Shown here: one piece after another, positions 48,492 through 60,909 of the stretch
How positions within the stretch are numbered: position 1 is the first letter of the stretch
Layout: every line of letters starts with the position of its first letter
Assembly (NCBI RefSeq): GCF_018257515.1
Contig: NZ_JAERJR010000005.1
Coordinates: forward strand, 62,001 to 126,000
Origin: Tatumella sp. JGM118
GTDB taxonomy: Bacteria > Pseudomonadota > Gammaproteobacteria > Enterobacterales > Enterobacteriaceae
Direction of reading: 5' to 3'
Length of the DNA stretch: 64,000 nucleotides
Notes under the pieces: generated by a model
Database searches by the model: none
What the model saw: only the letters and a program-made list of their open reading frames with translations
What the model was told of the DNA's origin: nothing
Made by a program: the position numbers and the translations under genes

Positions 48492-49241
48492 ATGAGTACC
48501 GAGATTATCGTAGTTACCGGAGCCTATGGCAGGCAACAGGTCGCGGCTGCAGGCGGGCAACAAGCTCTGCTACCGGTGATTGAACAATCCGGTGCCAGCG
48601 GTGTTGAAATCCGCAGGGAGCTGTTTTCAGCCCCGGAGTTGTCACAATTACCTGCATTGTCGGCCGCGATAAAACAACACGGGCTAACGGCTTATTATTC
48701 TGTTCCGGAGCCACTTTTCACGACCGCCGGGACGATTAACCCGAATCTTCCGGTCTTTTTCGCGGAGGCCGGGACCCTGAATGCCCGCCTGCTGAAATTT
48801 TCGGCCGGATATCCGGCTGGCAATCTCCCGGCGGAGCAGCTGGCAGAAAAACTGGCGGCAAGCCCTGTCCCCGTGACGGTCGAAAATGATCAGACTGACG
48901 GTGGAACCCTTGCCGCCATGCGTGAATTCTTTTCCCGTTTCGGCCGGGTTCAGGCCATCGCCGGAATGACCTTTGATACCGGAAACTGGTACTGGACCGG
49001 CGAGTCACCTCACCAGGCCTGCCGGGAACTCTCAGCCTGTGTCAGTTATATTCATCTGAAAGCTGTCCGGAAAGATAAGCACGGTTTCCGCGCTGTCCCC
49101 CCGGACCCGGACGATGAGCACTGGCAAACACTGCTTACCGCTCTCCCGGCGAATGTGCCGCGGGGGATCGAATTCCCGTTAACCGGAGACGACCTGGTGG
49201 CCGTCACCCGGCAGTATGTGAACCTGTTTCGTCATTCCTGA
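48492..49241 (+). CDS. kguE: Sugar phosphate isomerase/epimerase, KguE-like
   Basis: A 249-residue AP-endonuclease-2/xylose-isomerase-like TIM barrel. Conserved acidic and His metal ligands are visible: SGASGVEIRREL (Glu ~36-39), VENDQTDGG (Glu), TFDTGNWYWTG and YIHLKAVRKD (His). KguE in Pseudomonas is encoded with ketogluconate genes and is called an epimerase, but its reaction is unproven. The ATG at 48492 with AGGAGGG five bases upstream was chosen over GTG 48489. It lies between a LacI-type regulator and ghrB. Confidence 0.75.
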   Translation: MSTEIIVVTGAYGRQQVAAAGGQQALLPVIEQSGASGVEIRRELFSAPELSQLPALSAAIKQHGLTAYYSVPEPLFTTAGTINPNLPVFFAEAGTLNARLLKFSAGYPAGNLPAEQLAEKLAASPVPVTVENDQTDGGTLAAMREFFSRFGRVQAIAGMTFDTGNWYWTGESPHQACRELSACVSYIHLKAVRKDKHGFRAVPPDPDDEHWQTLLTALPANVPRGIEFPLTGDDLVAVTRQYVNLFRHS

Positions 49242-49384
49242 CCCTGTTTAAGGTTATCCGTCTGCCTGAACTTCCGTCCCGTCAGACAGGTCGCCTGTCG
49301 TGTTATACCGGCCCTGCATGGCTGTCATGCCGGAACCGGAGTATGCAGTCATACCCTACAACTTCACCATGGAGATAAACCGGA

Positions 49385-50362
49385 ATGAAACCCTCTGTCA
49401 TACTTTATGAATCACTCCCCGCAGACCTGCTCTCCCGCCTGAGCGAACAGTATCAGGTCACTGAAATCAGTGCGCTGAATGCTGAGACGGTGGCTGAACA
49501 TGCCGATGTCTTTCGTCAGGCAGTCGGACTGCTCGGTTCCGGCGGAAAAGTTGATCAAACCCTGCTCGACAGTATGCCCGCCCTGAAAGCCTGCTCTACC
49601 ATTTCAGTCGGTTATGATCTGTTCGATGTTGATGCGTTAAACGCGCGTAATATCGCACTGATGCACACCCCGACGGTGCTGACAGACACAGTAGCGGATA
49701 CGATTATGGCTCTGGTACTGGCCAGCGCGCGCCGTGTGACTGAACTCGACAGTTGGGTGAAAGCCGGCAAATGGACCAAAAATATTGGCCCGGAACAGTT
49801 CAGTATCGATGTACACCATAAAACCCTCGGTATCGTCGGTATGGGCCGTATCGGTAAAGCCGTCGCACAACGTGCCCGTTTCGGTTTTGATATGGAAATA
49901 CTGTATAGCGCCCGTTCGGCGCATAAGGATGCTGAAGAGCGCTTCTCAGCCACCCGCTGCGAACTGGATGAGTTACTGAAAAAGAGTGATTTTGTCTGCA
50001 TTATTCTGCCGCTGACCGATCAGACACGGCATATGATTGGCGCCGGACAACTGGCACTAATGAAATCCAGCGCGATCCTGATTAATGCCGGTCGTGGCCC
50101 GGTGGTGGATGAACAGGCCCTTACACGTGCACTTAAAGAGAAAGCAATTTACGGTGCCGGTCTGGATGTGTTTGAACAGGAACCTGTCCCGGCACAGGCT
50201 GAACTGCTGACCCTGCCAAATGTGGTGACCCTGCCGCATGTGGGCTCCGCCACCCATGAGACACGATATGCCATGAAAAAGGATGGCGTGGAGAATCTGC
50301 TTGCCGCTTTGTCCGGCCAAACCGACAAAAATTGTGTCAATTCCTCCGCCCTCAAAAAGTAA
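49385..50362 (+). CDS. ghrB: 2-keto-D-gluconate / glyoxylate reductase GhrB
   Basis: A 325-residue D-2-hydroxyacid dehydrogenase (324 in E. coli). The NAD(P) fold is [16 protein letters not shown] at residues ~151-166. The catalytic Arg is in [16 protein letters not shown] region and [14 protein letters not shown], Glu in the [10 protein letters not shown] block, His in [12 protein letters not shown]. It reduces 2-ketogluconate, glyoxylate and hydroxypyruvate. In Pseudomonas clusters the equivalent is kguD. Clear match to E. coli GhrB from end to end. Confidence 0.92.
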   Translation: MKPSVILYESLPADLLSRLSEQYQVTEISALNAETVAEHADVFRQAVGLLGSGGKVDQTLLDSMPALKACSTISVGYDLFDVDALNARNIALMHTPTVLTDTVADTIMALVLASARRVTELDSWVKAGKWTKNIGPEQFSIDVHHKTLGIVGMGRIGKAVAQRARFGFDMEILYSARSAHKDAEERFSATRCELDELLKKSDFVCIILPLTDQTRHMIGAGQLALMKSSAILINAGRGPVVDEQALTRALKEKAIYGAGLDVFEQEPVPAQAELLTLPNVVTLPHVGSATHETRYAMKKDGVENLLAALSGQTDKNCVNSSALKK

Positions 50363-50399
50363 GAGACGGCGCAGGAGAGATTAAAACACATTACCATTG

Positions 50400-50418
50400 C
50401 GCCCGCTGATAGCGGGCG
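50400..50418 (+). terminator. Possible terminator after ghrB
   Basis: CGCCCGCT-GAT-AGCGGGCG forms an 8-bp stem with a 3-base loop 38 bases after the ghrB stop; it is followed by TTATGG rather than a T tract, so termination is uncertain. Confidence 0.45.
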
Positions 50419-50458
50419 TTATGGTGGAGATACCTTCGGCTAACTTTATATTTCAGCG

Positions 50459-51703
50459 ATGAATTTTTCTCAGTTCGGTCACAAATTTACCCGTCAGAAT
50501 GGTATTACCCGTTTAATGGAAGATATGGGGACAGGCTTACGCACTCCCGGTACAGTCATGCTGGGGGGCGGGAATCCTGCCAAAATTCCGGAAATGGAAG
50601 GTTATATTGAAACGTTGCTGGCCGATATGCAGCAGAGCGGTCAGTTAACAGAAGCCCTATGTAACTACGATGGCCCGCGGGGTAAGAGCGTATTACTGGA
50701 AAGCCTTGCCGCAGAACTGAAAGAACACCACGGCTGGGATATCACCGCAAAAAATATCGCCCTGACAAATGGCAGTCAGAGCGCTTTTTTCTACCTGTTT
50801 AATCTGTTTGCCGGTACACGAGAGGACGGTCAGAAACGTAAGGTTCTCTTTCCTCTGACACCGGAATATCTGGGATATGCGGATGCCGGTCTCGAAGAAG
50901 ATCTGTTTGTTTCCGCCAGACCAACGCTGACCCTGCTGCCTGAAGGACAGTTCAAATATCATATTGATATGGATAATCTGACTGTCGGGGATGATATTGG
51001 CCTGATTTGTGTTTCCCGGCCCACCAACCCGACCGGTAATGTGATTACCGACGCAGAGTTAGCCAGTCTCGATACGCTGGCCAGGCAGCACGATATTCCG
51101 CTACTGATCGATAACGCCTACGGTTTACCTTTCCCCGGGATCATCTTCACCGAAGCCAGTGCCCTGTGGAATCCGAATATTATTCTGTGCATGAGTCTGT
51201 CCAAGCTCGGTCTGCCCGGTGCACGCTGCGGTATTATTATTGCCGGCGAAGACACCATTAACGCGCTGGGAAATATGAACGGGATTATCAGTCTGGCCCC
51301 CGGCAGTATCGGCCCGGCGATCGCCAACGAAATGCTCTGTCGTAAGGATCTTCTGCGCCTGTCTGCAGAGGTGATCCGGCCTTATTATCGTCAGAAGGTG
51401 ACAGAAACCATTGCGATTATTCGCCGCTATCTTCCGGAAGAGCGCTGTCTGATCCATAAGCCGGAAGGGGCTATTTTCCTCTGGTTATGGTTCCGTGATC
51501 TGCCGGTGACGACAGAGGAACTTTACCACCGTCTGAAAGCGCGTGGTGTATTGATGGTCCCCGGACATTTCTTCTTCCCGGGACTTCAGGAAGAGTGGCC
51601 TCATGGGCATCAGTGCATGCGGATGAACTATGTTCCTGAGAATAAAGAAATCGAACGTGCAATGATTATTCTGGCCGATGAACTGGAACAGATCTGTCGT
51701 TGA
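50459..51703 (+). CDS. avtA: Valine-pyruvate aminotransferase AvtA
   Basis: A 414-residue PLP enzyme (417 in E. coli), also called transaminase C, which makes alanine and 2-ketoisovalerate from pyruvate and valine. The PLP-Lys is in LCMSLSKLGLPGARCG (Lys ~246), and the PLP-contact residues in SRPTNPTGNVITD and IDNAYGLPFPG. The ATG at 50459 has no clear Shine-Dalgarno, and GGAG lies about 34 bases upstream. eamA follows after 35 bases on the same strand. Confidence 0.95.
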   Translation: MNFSQFGHKFTRQNGITRLMEDMGTGLRTPGTVMLGGGNPAKIPEMEGYIETLLADMQQSGQLTEALCNYDGPRGKSVLLESLAAELKEHHGWDITAKNIALTNGSQSAFFYLFNLFAGTREDGQKRKVLFPLTPEYLGYADAGLEEDLFVSARPTLTLLPEGQFKYHIDMDNLTVGDDIGLICVSRPTNPTGNVITDAELASLDTLARQHDIPLLIDNAYGLPFPGIIFTEASALWNPNIILCMSLSKLGLPGARCGIIIAGEDTINALGNMNGIISLAPGSIGPAIANEMLCRKDLLRLSAEVIRPYYRQKVTETIAIIRRYLPEERCLIHKPEGAIFLWLWFRDLPVTTEELYHRLKARGVLMVPGHFFFPGLQEEWPHGHQCMRMNYVPENKEIERAMIILADELEQICR

Positions 51704-51738
51704 TTCTTATCGATTAACTGACTATGTAAGAGTCAACT

Positions 51739-52641
51739 ATGCGCCTTAAAGACCTGCTTCTGGCTTTGTGTGTTGTGATTATCTGGGGTATTAATTTCGT
51801 TGTTATCAAAGTGGGCCTTGAAGGTATCCCCCCCTTTTTACTGGCAGCACTGCGCTTCCTGCTGGTCGCTTTTCCCGCGTGTCTGTTTATCAGGCGGCCT
51901 GCGGTCCCTTTTAAATGGCTGCTGGTGTATGGCCTGACCATCAGTTTCGGTCAATTTGCTTTTCTGTTTCTGGCCATCAAACTGGGGATGCCTGCCGGGC
52001 TGGCCTCACTGATACTGCAGGCACAGGTATTCTTTACCTTACTGTTCGGTGCCTTTTTCCTGCGGGAGAAACTGCACTGGTATAATTTTGCCGGGTTACT
52101 GGTAGCTATTATCGGGATGGTCTTCCTGGCAGAACAGAGTCTGACGCCAGGCGTCAGCGATGCGATGTCACTGACCAGCCTGTTGCTAACGCTGGCTGCC
52201 GCGCTCTGTTGGGGGCTCGGTAACATCAGCAGTAAAATAATCATGCGTGACCATCCGGTACCGGCAATGTCGCTGGTCGTCTGGAGTGCATTTATTCCTG
52301 TCGTGCCATTTATACTGTGCAGCCTCGTATTTGAGGGTGCCGGGAACGTGCTATACAGCCTGACGCATTTTTCCGTCACCGGCATATTCTCCGTCATTTA
52401 CCTGTCGCTGCTCTCGACAATTGTCGGCTATGGGCTTTGGGGGGCTTTACTGGGGCGTTATGAAACATCGCGGGTAGCACCGATGGCGTTACTGGTACCG
52501 GTGGCCGGGATCCTTAGTGCCTCATTTTTCCTGCATGAAACCATCAGTCCCTGCCAGATGCTCGGGATTATGGTGATCATCGCAGGCTTACTGATCACCA
52601 CCTTTGCGGGCAGATTAAAAAAGCTTCGTCCCCGTCACTGA
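51739..52641 (+). CDS. eamA: EamA-type amino acid metabolite exporter
   Basis: A 300-residue DMT-superfamily permease (299 in E. coli EamA) with ten hydrophobic segments in two EamA repeats. The motif VVIIWGINFVVIKVGL at the N terminus and GYGLWGALLGRYETSRVAP in the second half match E. coli EamA, which exports O-acetylserine and cysteine. Its gene follows avtA by 35 bases, so the two may be co-transcribed. Confidence 0.9.
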   Translation: MRLKDLLLALCVVIIWGINFVVIKVGLEGIPPFLLAALRFLLVAFPACLFIRRPAVPFKWLLVYGLTISFGQFAFLFLAIKLGMPAGLASLILQAQVFFTLLFGAFFLREKLHWYNFAGLLVAIIGMVFLAEQSLTPGVSDAMSLTSLLLTLAAALCWGLGNISSKIIMRDHPVPAMSLVVWSAFIPVVPFILCSLVFEGAGNVLYSLTHFSVTGIFSVIYLSLLSTIVGYGLWGALLGRYETSRVAPMALLVPVAGILSASFFLHETISPCQMLGIMVIIAGLLITTFAGRLKKLRPRH

Positions 52642-53358
52642 CCGGAGCTCCGCCGGTAAAAATGCCGTGAACCCGCGGCATTGTTTACTTATCTGCCGGA
52701 CCGGCCATCCTGCGGAACAAGTAATCTCAATACGCCACCGCCTGGCGTTTTTCCCGGGATACCCCATGCAGGGTAATACCGGGTAAGCCTTTCGCCAGCC
52801 AGACCGCCCGCGCCGCAGGAAAATATTTACGCTGAAACGGGGACTCCGGCGTCCGCGCTTTATTACTCCGGCAGTGTCTTTTCCCCTGCTCAGTAAAACG
52901 AACATCACAGCTACTCGTGAGCGATGATGGGTCAGCCGGGGGCTACGATTGTAATATGTCACAGACGCCTATTCCCCGTGTATTCTTCCGTCAGCAGGCT
53001 GAAGCAAATACCGGCAGATTAACGTAAAAACCCGTCTCATCCGTAACGATATATCGATTACCATCAAATACTCCACATAAAAAACCAGAAAATAACCATT
53101 ACTGAGACTAACCATCTTTCGACACCAGTCATAAAAGCCAGTAGCCTCTGGCCGCACTTCCCGGTTATGCTAAAACAGGAACGGCTAAATGTGTTTTTTT
53201 CAAGCAGAAAATAGATTTTTTGCGCGAATTCAGACGAATTGACATACACTCAGAATGAGGGATTATCATATGACTGTAGTAACAGACTGTCATATTTCCG
53301 GTTGCCAATCGCTGACGACCTGAAAAAAGATAAAACAGAGGGTAAGGAAGGAACGATA
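52642..53358. other. 717-bp region without a supportable gene
   Basis: Between eamA and yidQ there is no full-length gene I can recognise. Just after eamA, AATGCCG (52661-52667) and CGGCATT (52676-52682) form a hairpin, probably its terminator. On the minus strand, 52730-52936 is an open frame of ~69 codons without a start codon (see findings). The right half (about 53000-53250) is AT-rich, and TTGACA at 53239-53244 is a possible -35 for yidQ. Confidence 0.55.
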
Positions 53359-53718
53359 ATGATGAAAATGAAAAACAGGATCCCGACTGCCGGCGTTATT
53401 GTCTGGTGTGCTTTTTCTTCCACAGGATGTTCCAGTGTTATGTCTCATACCGGTCCGGAACAGGGCTATTATCCGGGAACCCGAGCCAATACTGAGATCC
53501 TGAGCGACAGCCATACCCGCTGGCCGGTGAAGACCATGGCGGCTCTGGATTATCCTTTTTCGGCCGTCATGGATACACTGCTGCTTCCCTGGGATTATTA
53601 TCGCCATGATCATGGTGACGGGCTTTCATTACGTGCCAGAGTCGAACAGAGTGACAGTCTGGCAAAAACAACTACCCCGCAAACGGCGGCTCTGGTAACA
53701 ACTCCCCCGTCACAATAA
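53359..53718 (+). CDS. yidQ: YidQ-like lipoprotein (DUF1375/YceK family)
   Basis: A 119-residue lipoprotein. Start MMKMKN is followed by a hydrophobic segment and the lipobox FSSTGC with Cys at ~24; SSVMSHTGPEQGYYPGTRAN and DYPFSAVMDTLLLPWD match E. coli YidQ and the DUF1375 family. It is probably anchored in the envelope; function unknown. The ATG at 53359 with AAGGAAGGAA upstream is the best start; a frame open to 53239 gives 40 hydrophilic residues before the signal. It is convergent with yidR, which overlaps its 3' end by 47 bp. Confidence 0.85.
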   Translation: MMKMKNRIPTAGVIVWCAFSSTGCSSVMSHTGPEQGYYPGTRANTEILSDSHTRWPVKTMAALDYPFSAVMDTLLLPWDYYRHDHGDGLSLRARVEQSDSLAKTTTPQTAALVTTPPSQ

Positions 53719-54952
53719 ATAATTGCCGCCAGCCATCAATGATGCGTGAAAAGGCGATACTCAGGCCATCAGGTGACCAGACGACAGCCTCTCCGTCAGG
53801 AGAACGTGCGCTACGGGCTGTCACCCGACGGCAATGACCGGTCAGTACCTCACAGGTCATGACACTATTGTCACTAATAAACGCCAGGTAATCGCCGGAC
53901 GGATGCCAGTTAACCACCGACGTTATGCTGTGCTTAAGCGACGTGATCTGTACCGGCTCCCCCCCCTGGGGTGAAAGCGTCCATAACTGAATGATCCCTT
54001 CCTCATCTGCCATCAGAAAACTGATCCTGCTGCCATCCGGCGAGGTACGTAACCAGTGGCGCGGTTGCAGAGCAACACCGCGGGAAAACGTCAGTCTGCG
54101 CTGGACAATGCCTGCCGGCGGTGAGGGCATCCGGTCATGGGTTCCCTGTAGCGGATAAGCACCGGGTAATGCGTAGTCTGCGGCGGCTTCCGGCAAATCC
54201 GCGATGAAGATTTCCGGAATCTTTTTACCGTCCGCCGCCAGGGTATCGCCAATAAATACCAGCGCCCGCCGCTGCCACTCACCATTTTTTTTACGGTAAC
54301 CCCGGTGACCCACCCAGCCTTCCTCATAGGCACGGCTGATTTCGTCACTGCCGGGCACAGGTGCGGGCGTGGTGGTACTGATAAGAACACAGAAATGGCT
54401 GCCATTATATTCCCGCGGATGCCGCTGCGGAACACTCACAGAGCGGAGAGGAACTGCCACGCCGACATTTCGTAAATCTTCCGCCAGGGAACGTTCATGC
54501 ATCACATGGTCGTTATAGGTGAAGCTCAGGTAATCCCCATCCGCATCATACATATGGACATGACTACCGCCACGTAATGCCCCCGGAGTAAAGGGCGGGG
54601 TAATATCGCAGGCATCCAGGGTGACCGCCAGGCCTTGCTGAATAATCACGCCCCGCCGGTGATGGAGGTCATAATGCCACGCCTCATCGGGATTTTCCGG
54701 GCCGTGGATGCAGACATAGCGTTCCGGGTACTGAGGGCTGCAGGTGATCACCCCCACACAGGCCCCTGCTGTCGCACGGTAAATAATTTCCGTGACACCC
54801 GAGTGAACATTCACCCGCTCAACCGTCTGGCTGGTAAAGCTGGCTTCCGGGGGACGCAAATCAAAGACCAGCCACTGGCTGTCAGGCGTCCAGACCTGAT
54901 CATTCGTTAACTGATGATGACGGTTGTCGAAGGTAAGTTGTTTTTCCTGCAT
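53672..54952 (-). CDS. yidR: DUF3748 protein YidR
   Basis: A 426-residue protein (415 in E. coli) with TolB/WD40-like beta-propeller repeats. Blocks such as WTPDSQWLVFDLRP, RTSPDGSRISFLMAD, WHPSGDYLAFISDN and WSPDGLSIAFSR mark the propeller blades. The conserved REYNGSHFCVLIS and HGPENPDEAWHYDLHHRRG are close to E. coli YidR. No enzymatic activity is established. It ends inside the 3' end of convergent yidQ. Confidence 0.92.
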   Translation of the reverse strand: MQEKQLTFDNRHHQLTNDQVWTPDSQWLVFDLRPPEASFTSQTVERVNVHSGVTEIIYRATAGACVGVITCSPQYPERYVCIHGPENPDEAWHYDLHHRRGVIIQQGLAVTLDACDITPPFTPGALRGGSHVHMYDADGDYLSFTYNDHVMHERSLAEDLRNVGVAVPLRSVSVPQRHPREYNGSHFCVLISTTTPAPVPGSDEISRAYEEGWVGHRGYRKKNGEWQRRALVFIGDTLAADGKKIPEIFIADLPEAAADYALPGAYPLQGTHDRMPSPPAGIVQRRLTFSRGVALQPRHWLRTSPDGSRISFLMADEEGIIQLWTLSPQGGEPVQITSLKHSITSVVNWHPSGDYLAFISDNSVMTCEVLTGHCRRVTARSARSPDGEAVVWSPDGLSIAFSRIIDGWRQLFIVTGELLPEPPFAG

Positions 54953-55100
54953 TCACCCGGGTCCACGGTATTCAGTAAGTGGAGGGAATATGCAATATTC
55001 TGTGCCCCTTCACCAGCCATAAACCCGTTTTCTGACGGCAGAAAGCGGAAAAACTGCCAAAGGCAGTTTTCCGACGATTGCATGAACTGTGCGACGGTGC

Positions 55101-55316
55101 TTATTTATCTAATTCCGCTGTCATATAAACGCCGTTATGAGTTCTGGCACTGGTGATGGTGTAAGAGGACGCGCCTGCTGCTTTTGCCTGAGCTGCAATA
55201 TGAGACTGTGCGCTATCCAGGGTGCTGCCGGTGGCGGAGATCATCTCAGCTGATGCACCGAAAGAGAGTGCAGAAAAAACAGCGGCGGTGGCTAAAGTAG
55301 TTAATAGTTTCATCAT
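55101..55316 (-). CDS. DUF1471 protein, copy 1 of a tandem pair
   Basis: A 71-residue secreted protein with a signal peptide (residues ~1-23, ending FGASA) and mature sequence starting EMISATGSTLD, then QIAAQAKAAGASSYTITSA, here with His for Gln. This is a compact DUF1471 domain. The start is placed at ATG 55316 (AAGGA upstream); the longer frame begins with TTG. The mature part is almost identical to the neighbouring gene at 55441-55656, while the signal peptides differ. Function unknown; the family is linked to envelope stress and biofilm. Confidence 0.85.
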   Translation of the reverse strand: MMKLLTTLATAAVFSALSFGASAEMISATGSTLDSAQSHIAAQAKAAGASSYTITSARTHNGVYMTAELDK

Positions 55317-55440
55317 CAAATTCCTTCTCTGGTTATCTGTTGTTCGTGCTCACCGGACCTGAGGATTATCCTGCAGGTTCAACAGGCACCTGGCACCGGT
55401 GGTACTGGCTCTGTTTTAGAACTGAGCCGTTCCCGGGGCA

Positions 55441-55656
55441 TTATTTGTTGTTAATTTCTGCTGTCATATAGACACCATTGTGTGTACGGGCACTGGTAAT
55501 GGTGTAAGACGATGCGCCGGCAGCTTTCGCCTGAGCTGCAATCTGAGACTGTGCACTATCAAGGGTGCTGCCAGTGGCAGAAATCATTTCGGCTGAAGCC
55601 CCAAAAGATAAGGCAGATAAAGCAGCGACGGTCAGTAAGGCAGATAGCGTTTTCAT
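55441..55656 (-). CDS. DUF1471 protein, copy 2 of a tandem pair
   Basis: A 71-residue protein with a signal peptide (residues ~1-22, ending FGASA) and the same mature core EMISATGSTLD...SYTITSARTHNGVYMTAE as the gene at 55101-55316. GGAG lies 6 bases before the ATG. The two genes are on the same strand, 124 bp apart, with an imperfect hairpin between them. They seem to be a recent duplication. Function unknown. Confidence 0.87.
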   Translation of the reverse strand: MKTLSALLTVAALSALSFGASAEMISATGSTLDSAQSQIAAQAKAAGASSYTITSARTHNGVYMTAEINNK

Positions 55657-55702
55657 TGTTAACTCCTGAATAGTTAAAAGCTGATATGTAATGCGTTGAT
55701 GT

Positions 55703-55724
55703 AATAATACCTATAGTTATTATT
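55703..55724. promoter_or_regulatory. AT-rich palindrome upstream of the DUF1471 pair
   Basis: AATAATA and TATTATT, separated by CCTATAGT, form a palindrome 47 bp upstream of the 55656 start. On the minus strand TATTAT can serve as a -10 element, so the palindrome may be a promoter-overlapping operator. The regulator is unknown. Confidence 0.45.
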
Positions 55725-55912
55725 AGCTGGTTAACAGAAAATGCGATCCTGATCACGCAAAACCCCTTTATGTCGCGATTTTATTTTAACTAATTGCAAC
55801 GTATTAATTACATTAGGATTCCTGAAGGACACAGTGACGGAAAAAAACGACCTGTCCGATAAGTACCGGACAACAGCAGGGACAGAAGGGGAAAGCGGAA
55901 GGCCGCTGGCAG

Positions 55913-55936
55913 AAAAAAGGCACCCCGTGAGGTGCC
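55913..55936 (-). terminator. Intrinsic terminator after yidA
   Basis: On the minus strand GGCACC-TCACGG-GGTGCC is followed by six T, 17 bases after the yidA stop. Strong candidate. Confidence 0.9.
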
Positions 55937-55952
55937 TGTCAGATCTCAGGAT

Positions 55953-56768
55953 TTATTCAGAAAGGGCCCATTTTTCAATGGCGAGGGCAACACCGTCTTC
56001 AGCATTAGACAGTGTCTGGTAACGGGCATGTTTTTTGACGATATCAATCGCATTCCCCATGGCGACTCCGCTACCGGCGTAAGTCACCATCGCCAGATCA
56101 TTTTCATGATCACCAATAGCCATCACTTCATCCGCTGAAATACCGAGTAACTCTGCCAGCTTACGAACACCCTCCCCCTTATTGACCTGTTTGTTGAGAA
56201 TTTCGAGGTAGAACGGCGAGCTCTTCAGGATGGTATAGTTTTCCACGATCTCTGCCGGTAACCGGGTAATCGCTTCATCGAGGATCTCCGGTTCATCGAC
56301 CATCATCAGTTTCGGAAAACGTAATTCAGGCTCCATCTCTTCCACGGCACGGTAACGTAACGGTATTCCCGTCAGAGAAACCTCATGTACCGTATATTTG
56401 CTGATATCTTTGTCGGGAGTATAAAGATGTGTTTTATCCAGCGCCTGGAAGTGAACTCCCAGCTCCCCCGCGAGCTGTGCAAACCGCAGATAATCATCAT
56501 GTCCCAGGGTCACTTCGGCAACACAGCTGCCATCTTCGGCACGCTGAACCAATGCCCCGTTATAACTGATACAAAACTGTCCGGGCTTATCCAGGCCCAG
56601 CTCTGCAACATACTGCTGCATGCCAATATAAGGCCTGCCCGATGCCAGTACGACAGTGATCCCCCGCTCCTGTGCCTTGTGGATCGCCGATTTTACGGCG
56701 GGACTAATCTGATGCTCCGGCGTCAGCAGAGTCCCATCCATATCAATTGCTATCAGTCTGATTGCCAT
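55953..56768 (-). CDS. yidA: Sugar-phosphate phosphatase YidA (HAD superfamily)
   Basis: A 271-residue HAD phosphatase (270 in E. coli). Motif I DMDGTLL is at residues ~8-14, motif II in LASGRPY, and motif IV is AIGDHENDLAM (~219-229). It is a Cof-type phosphatase of sugar phosphates, including erythrose-4-phosphate and alpha-glucose-1-phosphate in vitro. The ATG at 56768 (MAIRLIAIDMDG) matches the E. coli start; an in-frame start at 56861 would add 31 residues. E. coli has yidB between it and gyrB, but here there is a 542-bp gap. Confidence 0.95.
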   Translation of the reverse strand: MAIRLIAIDMDGTLLTPEHQISPAVKSAIHKAQERGITVVLASGRPYIGMQQYVAELGLDKPGQFCISYNGALVQRAEDGSCVAEVTLGHDDYLRFAQLAGELGVHFQALDKTHLYTPDKDISKYTVHEVSLTGIPLRYRAVEEMEPELRFPKLMMVDEPEILDEAITRLPAEIVENYTILKSSPFYLEILNKQVNKGEGVRKLAELLGISADEVMAIGDHENDLAMVTYAGSGVAMGNAIDIVKKHARYQTLSNAEDGVALAIEKWALSE

Positions 56769-57310
56769 AATGTCCCCGGAAATAATAAAGAGTCCCCCGA
56801 TGCTACTCTTTTTCACCGAATACTGACTACTGTTTCTATGCTCACGACCAATCCGTATCACAGAGTTAGCATGAAGGTACGGCAGTGACAGTATGTTGCG
56901 GTTTCCTCACTGTCACCGTCAGCTGCCTTAAGGCAGCGCGATCCTCGCATTGTCCGTGCCTGCGGACGTACCAGTACCTCTCTTTTCTGTTACCCGCGGC
57001 TGTCTGCTCTCCTTAAGCGCCAGCAGCTTGTCGCCGCCCTTTGCAGAATGCCGTCTCAGCCTGAGCCCCCCGGCACCACGCTCTGCGAAGCAAAACCGTA
57101 TGACCGCCAGAAGTCTGCACTCACCCCGGGGAAGCGCCTGCGGCAACATCCGTTCTCTGTGGCACTCTGTTTCGGGCTGGCATGAATTTCTGCCGTTACC
57201 GCCGGTGGCGGTTCCCGGAGAAAACAATAAGGCCGTCCGCCCCTCACTGACAGCAGGCAAAAAAAAACCTCTCTGTGACCAGAGAGGTTTATTATTTCAG
57301 CGGCGAACGA
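56769..57310. other. 542-bp region between yidA and gyrB without a recognised gene
   Basis: A GC-rich stretch. Near yidA, GTGACAGT (56885-56892) and ACTGTCAC (56909-56916) form an 8-bp hairpin, and GCTGCCTTAAGGCAGC (56922-56937) is a perfect 16-bp palindrome. The right end is the gyrB terminator at 57259-57290. Open frames in the middle (for example minus 56928-57260) are biased in composition and match nothing I recognise. E. coli yidB, expected here, is not visible. Confidence 0.55.
57259..57290 (-). terminator. Intrinsic terminator after gyrB
   Basis: On the minus strand AAACCTCTCT-GGTCAC-AGAGAGGTTT is followed by further T (nine in all). It lies about 20 bases after the gyrB stop and closes the dnaA-dnaN-recF-gyrB operon. 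Confidence 0.93.
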
Positions 57311-60822
<3,512 letters not shown>

Positions 60823-60909
60823 ACATCAGTCCGGGGGCGAGAAAAACGCATTACATAAAAGCCGATCCCCTGCAGAAGTCCTGCAGGGAATGGGGAGCCG
60901 GGTAGAGGA

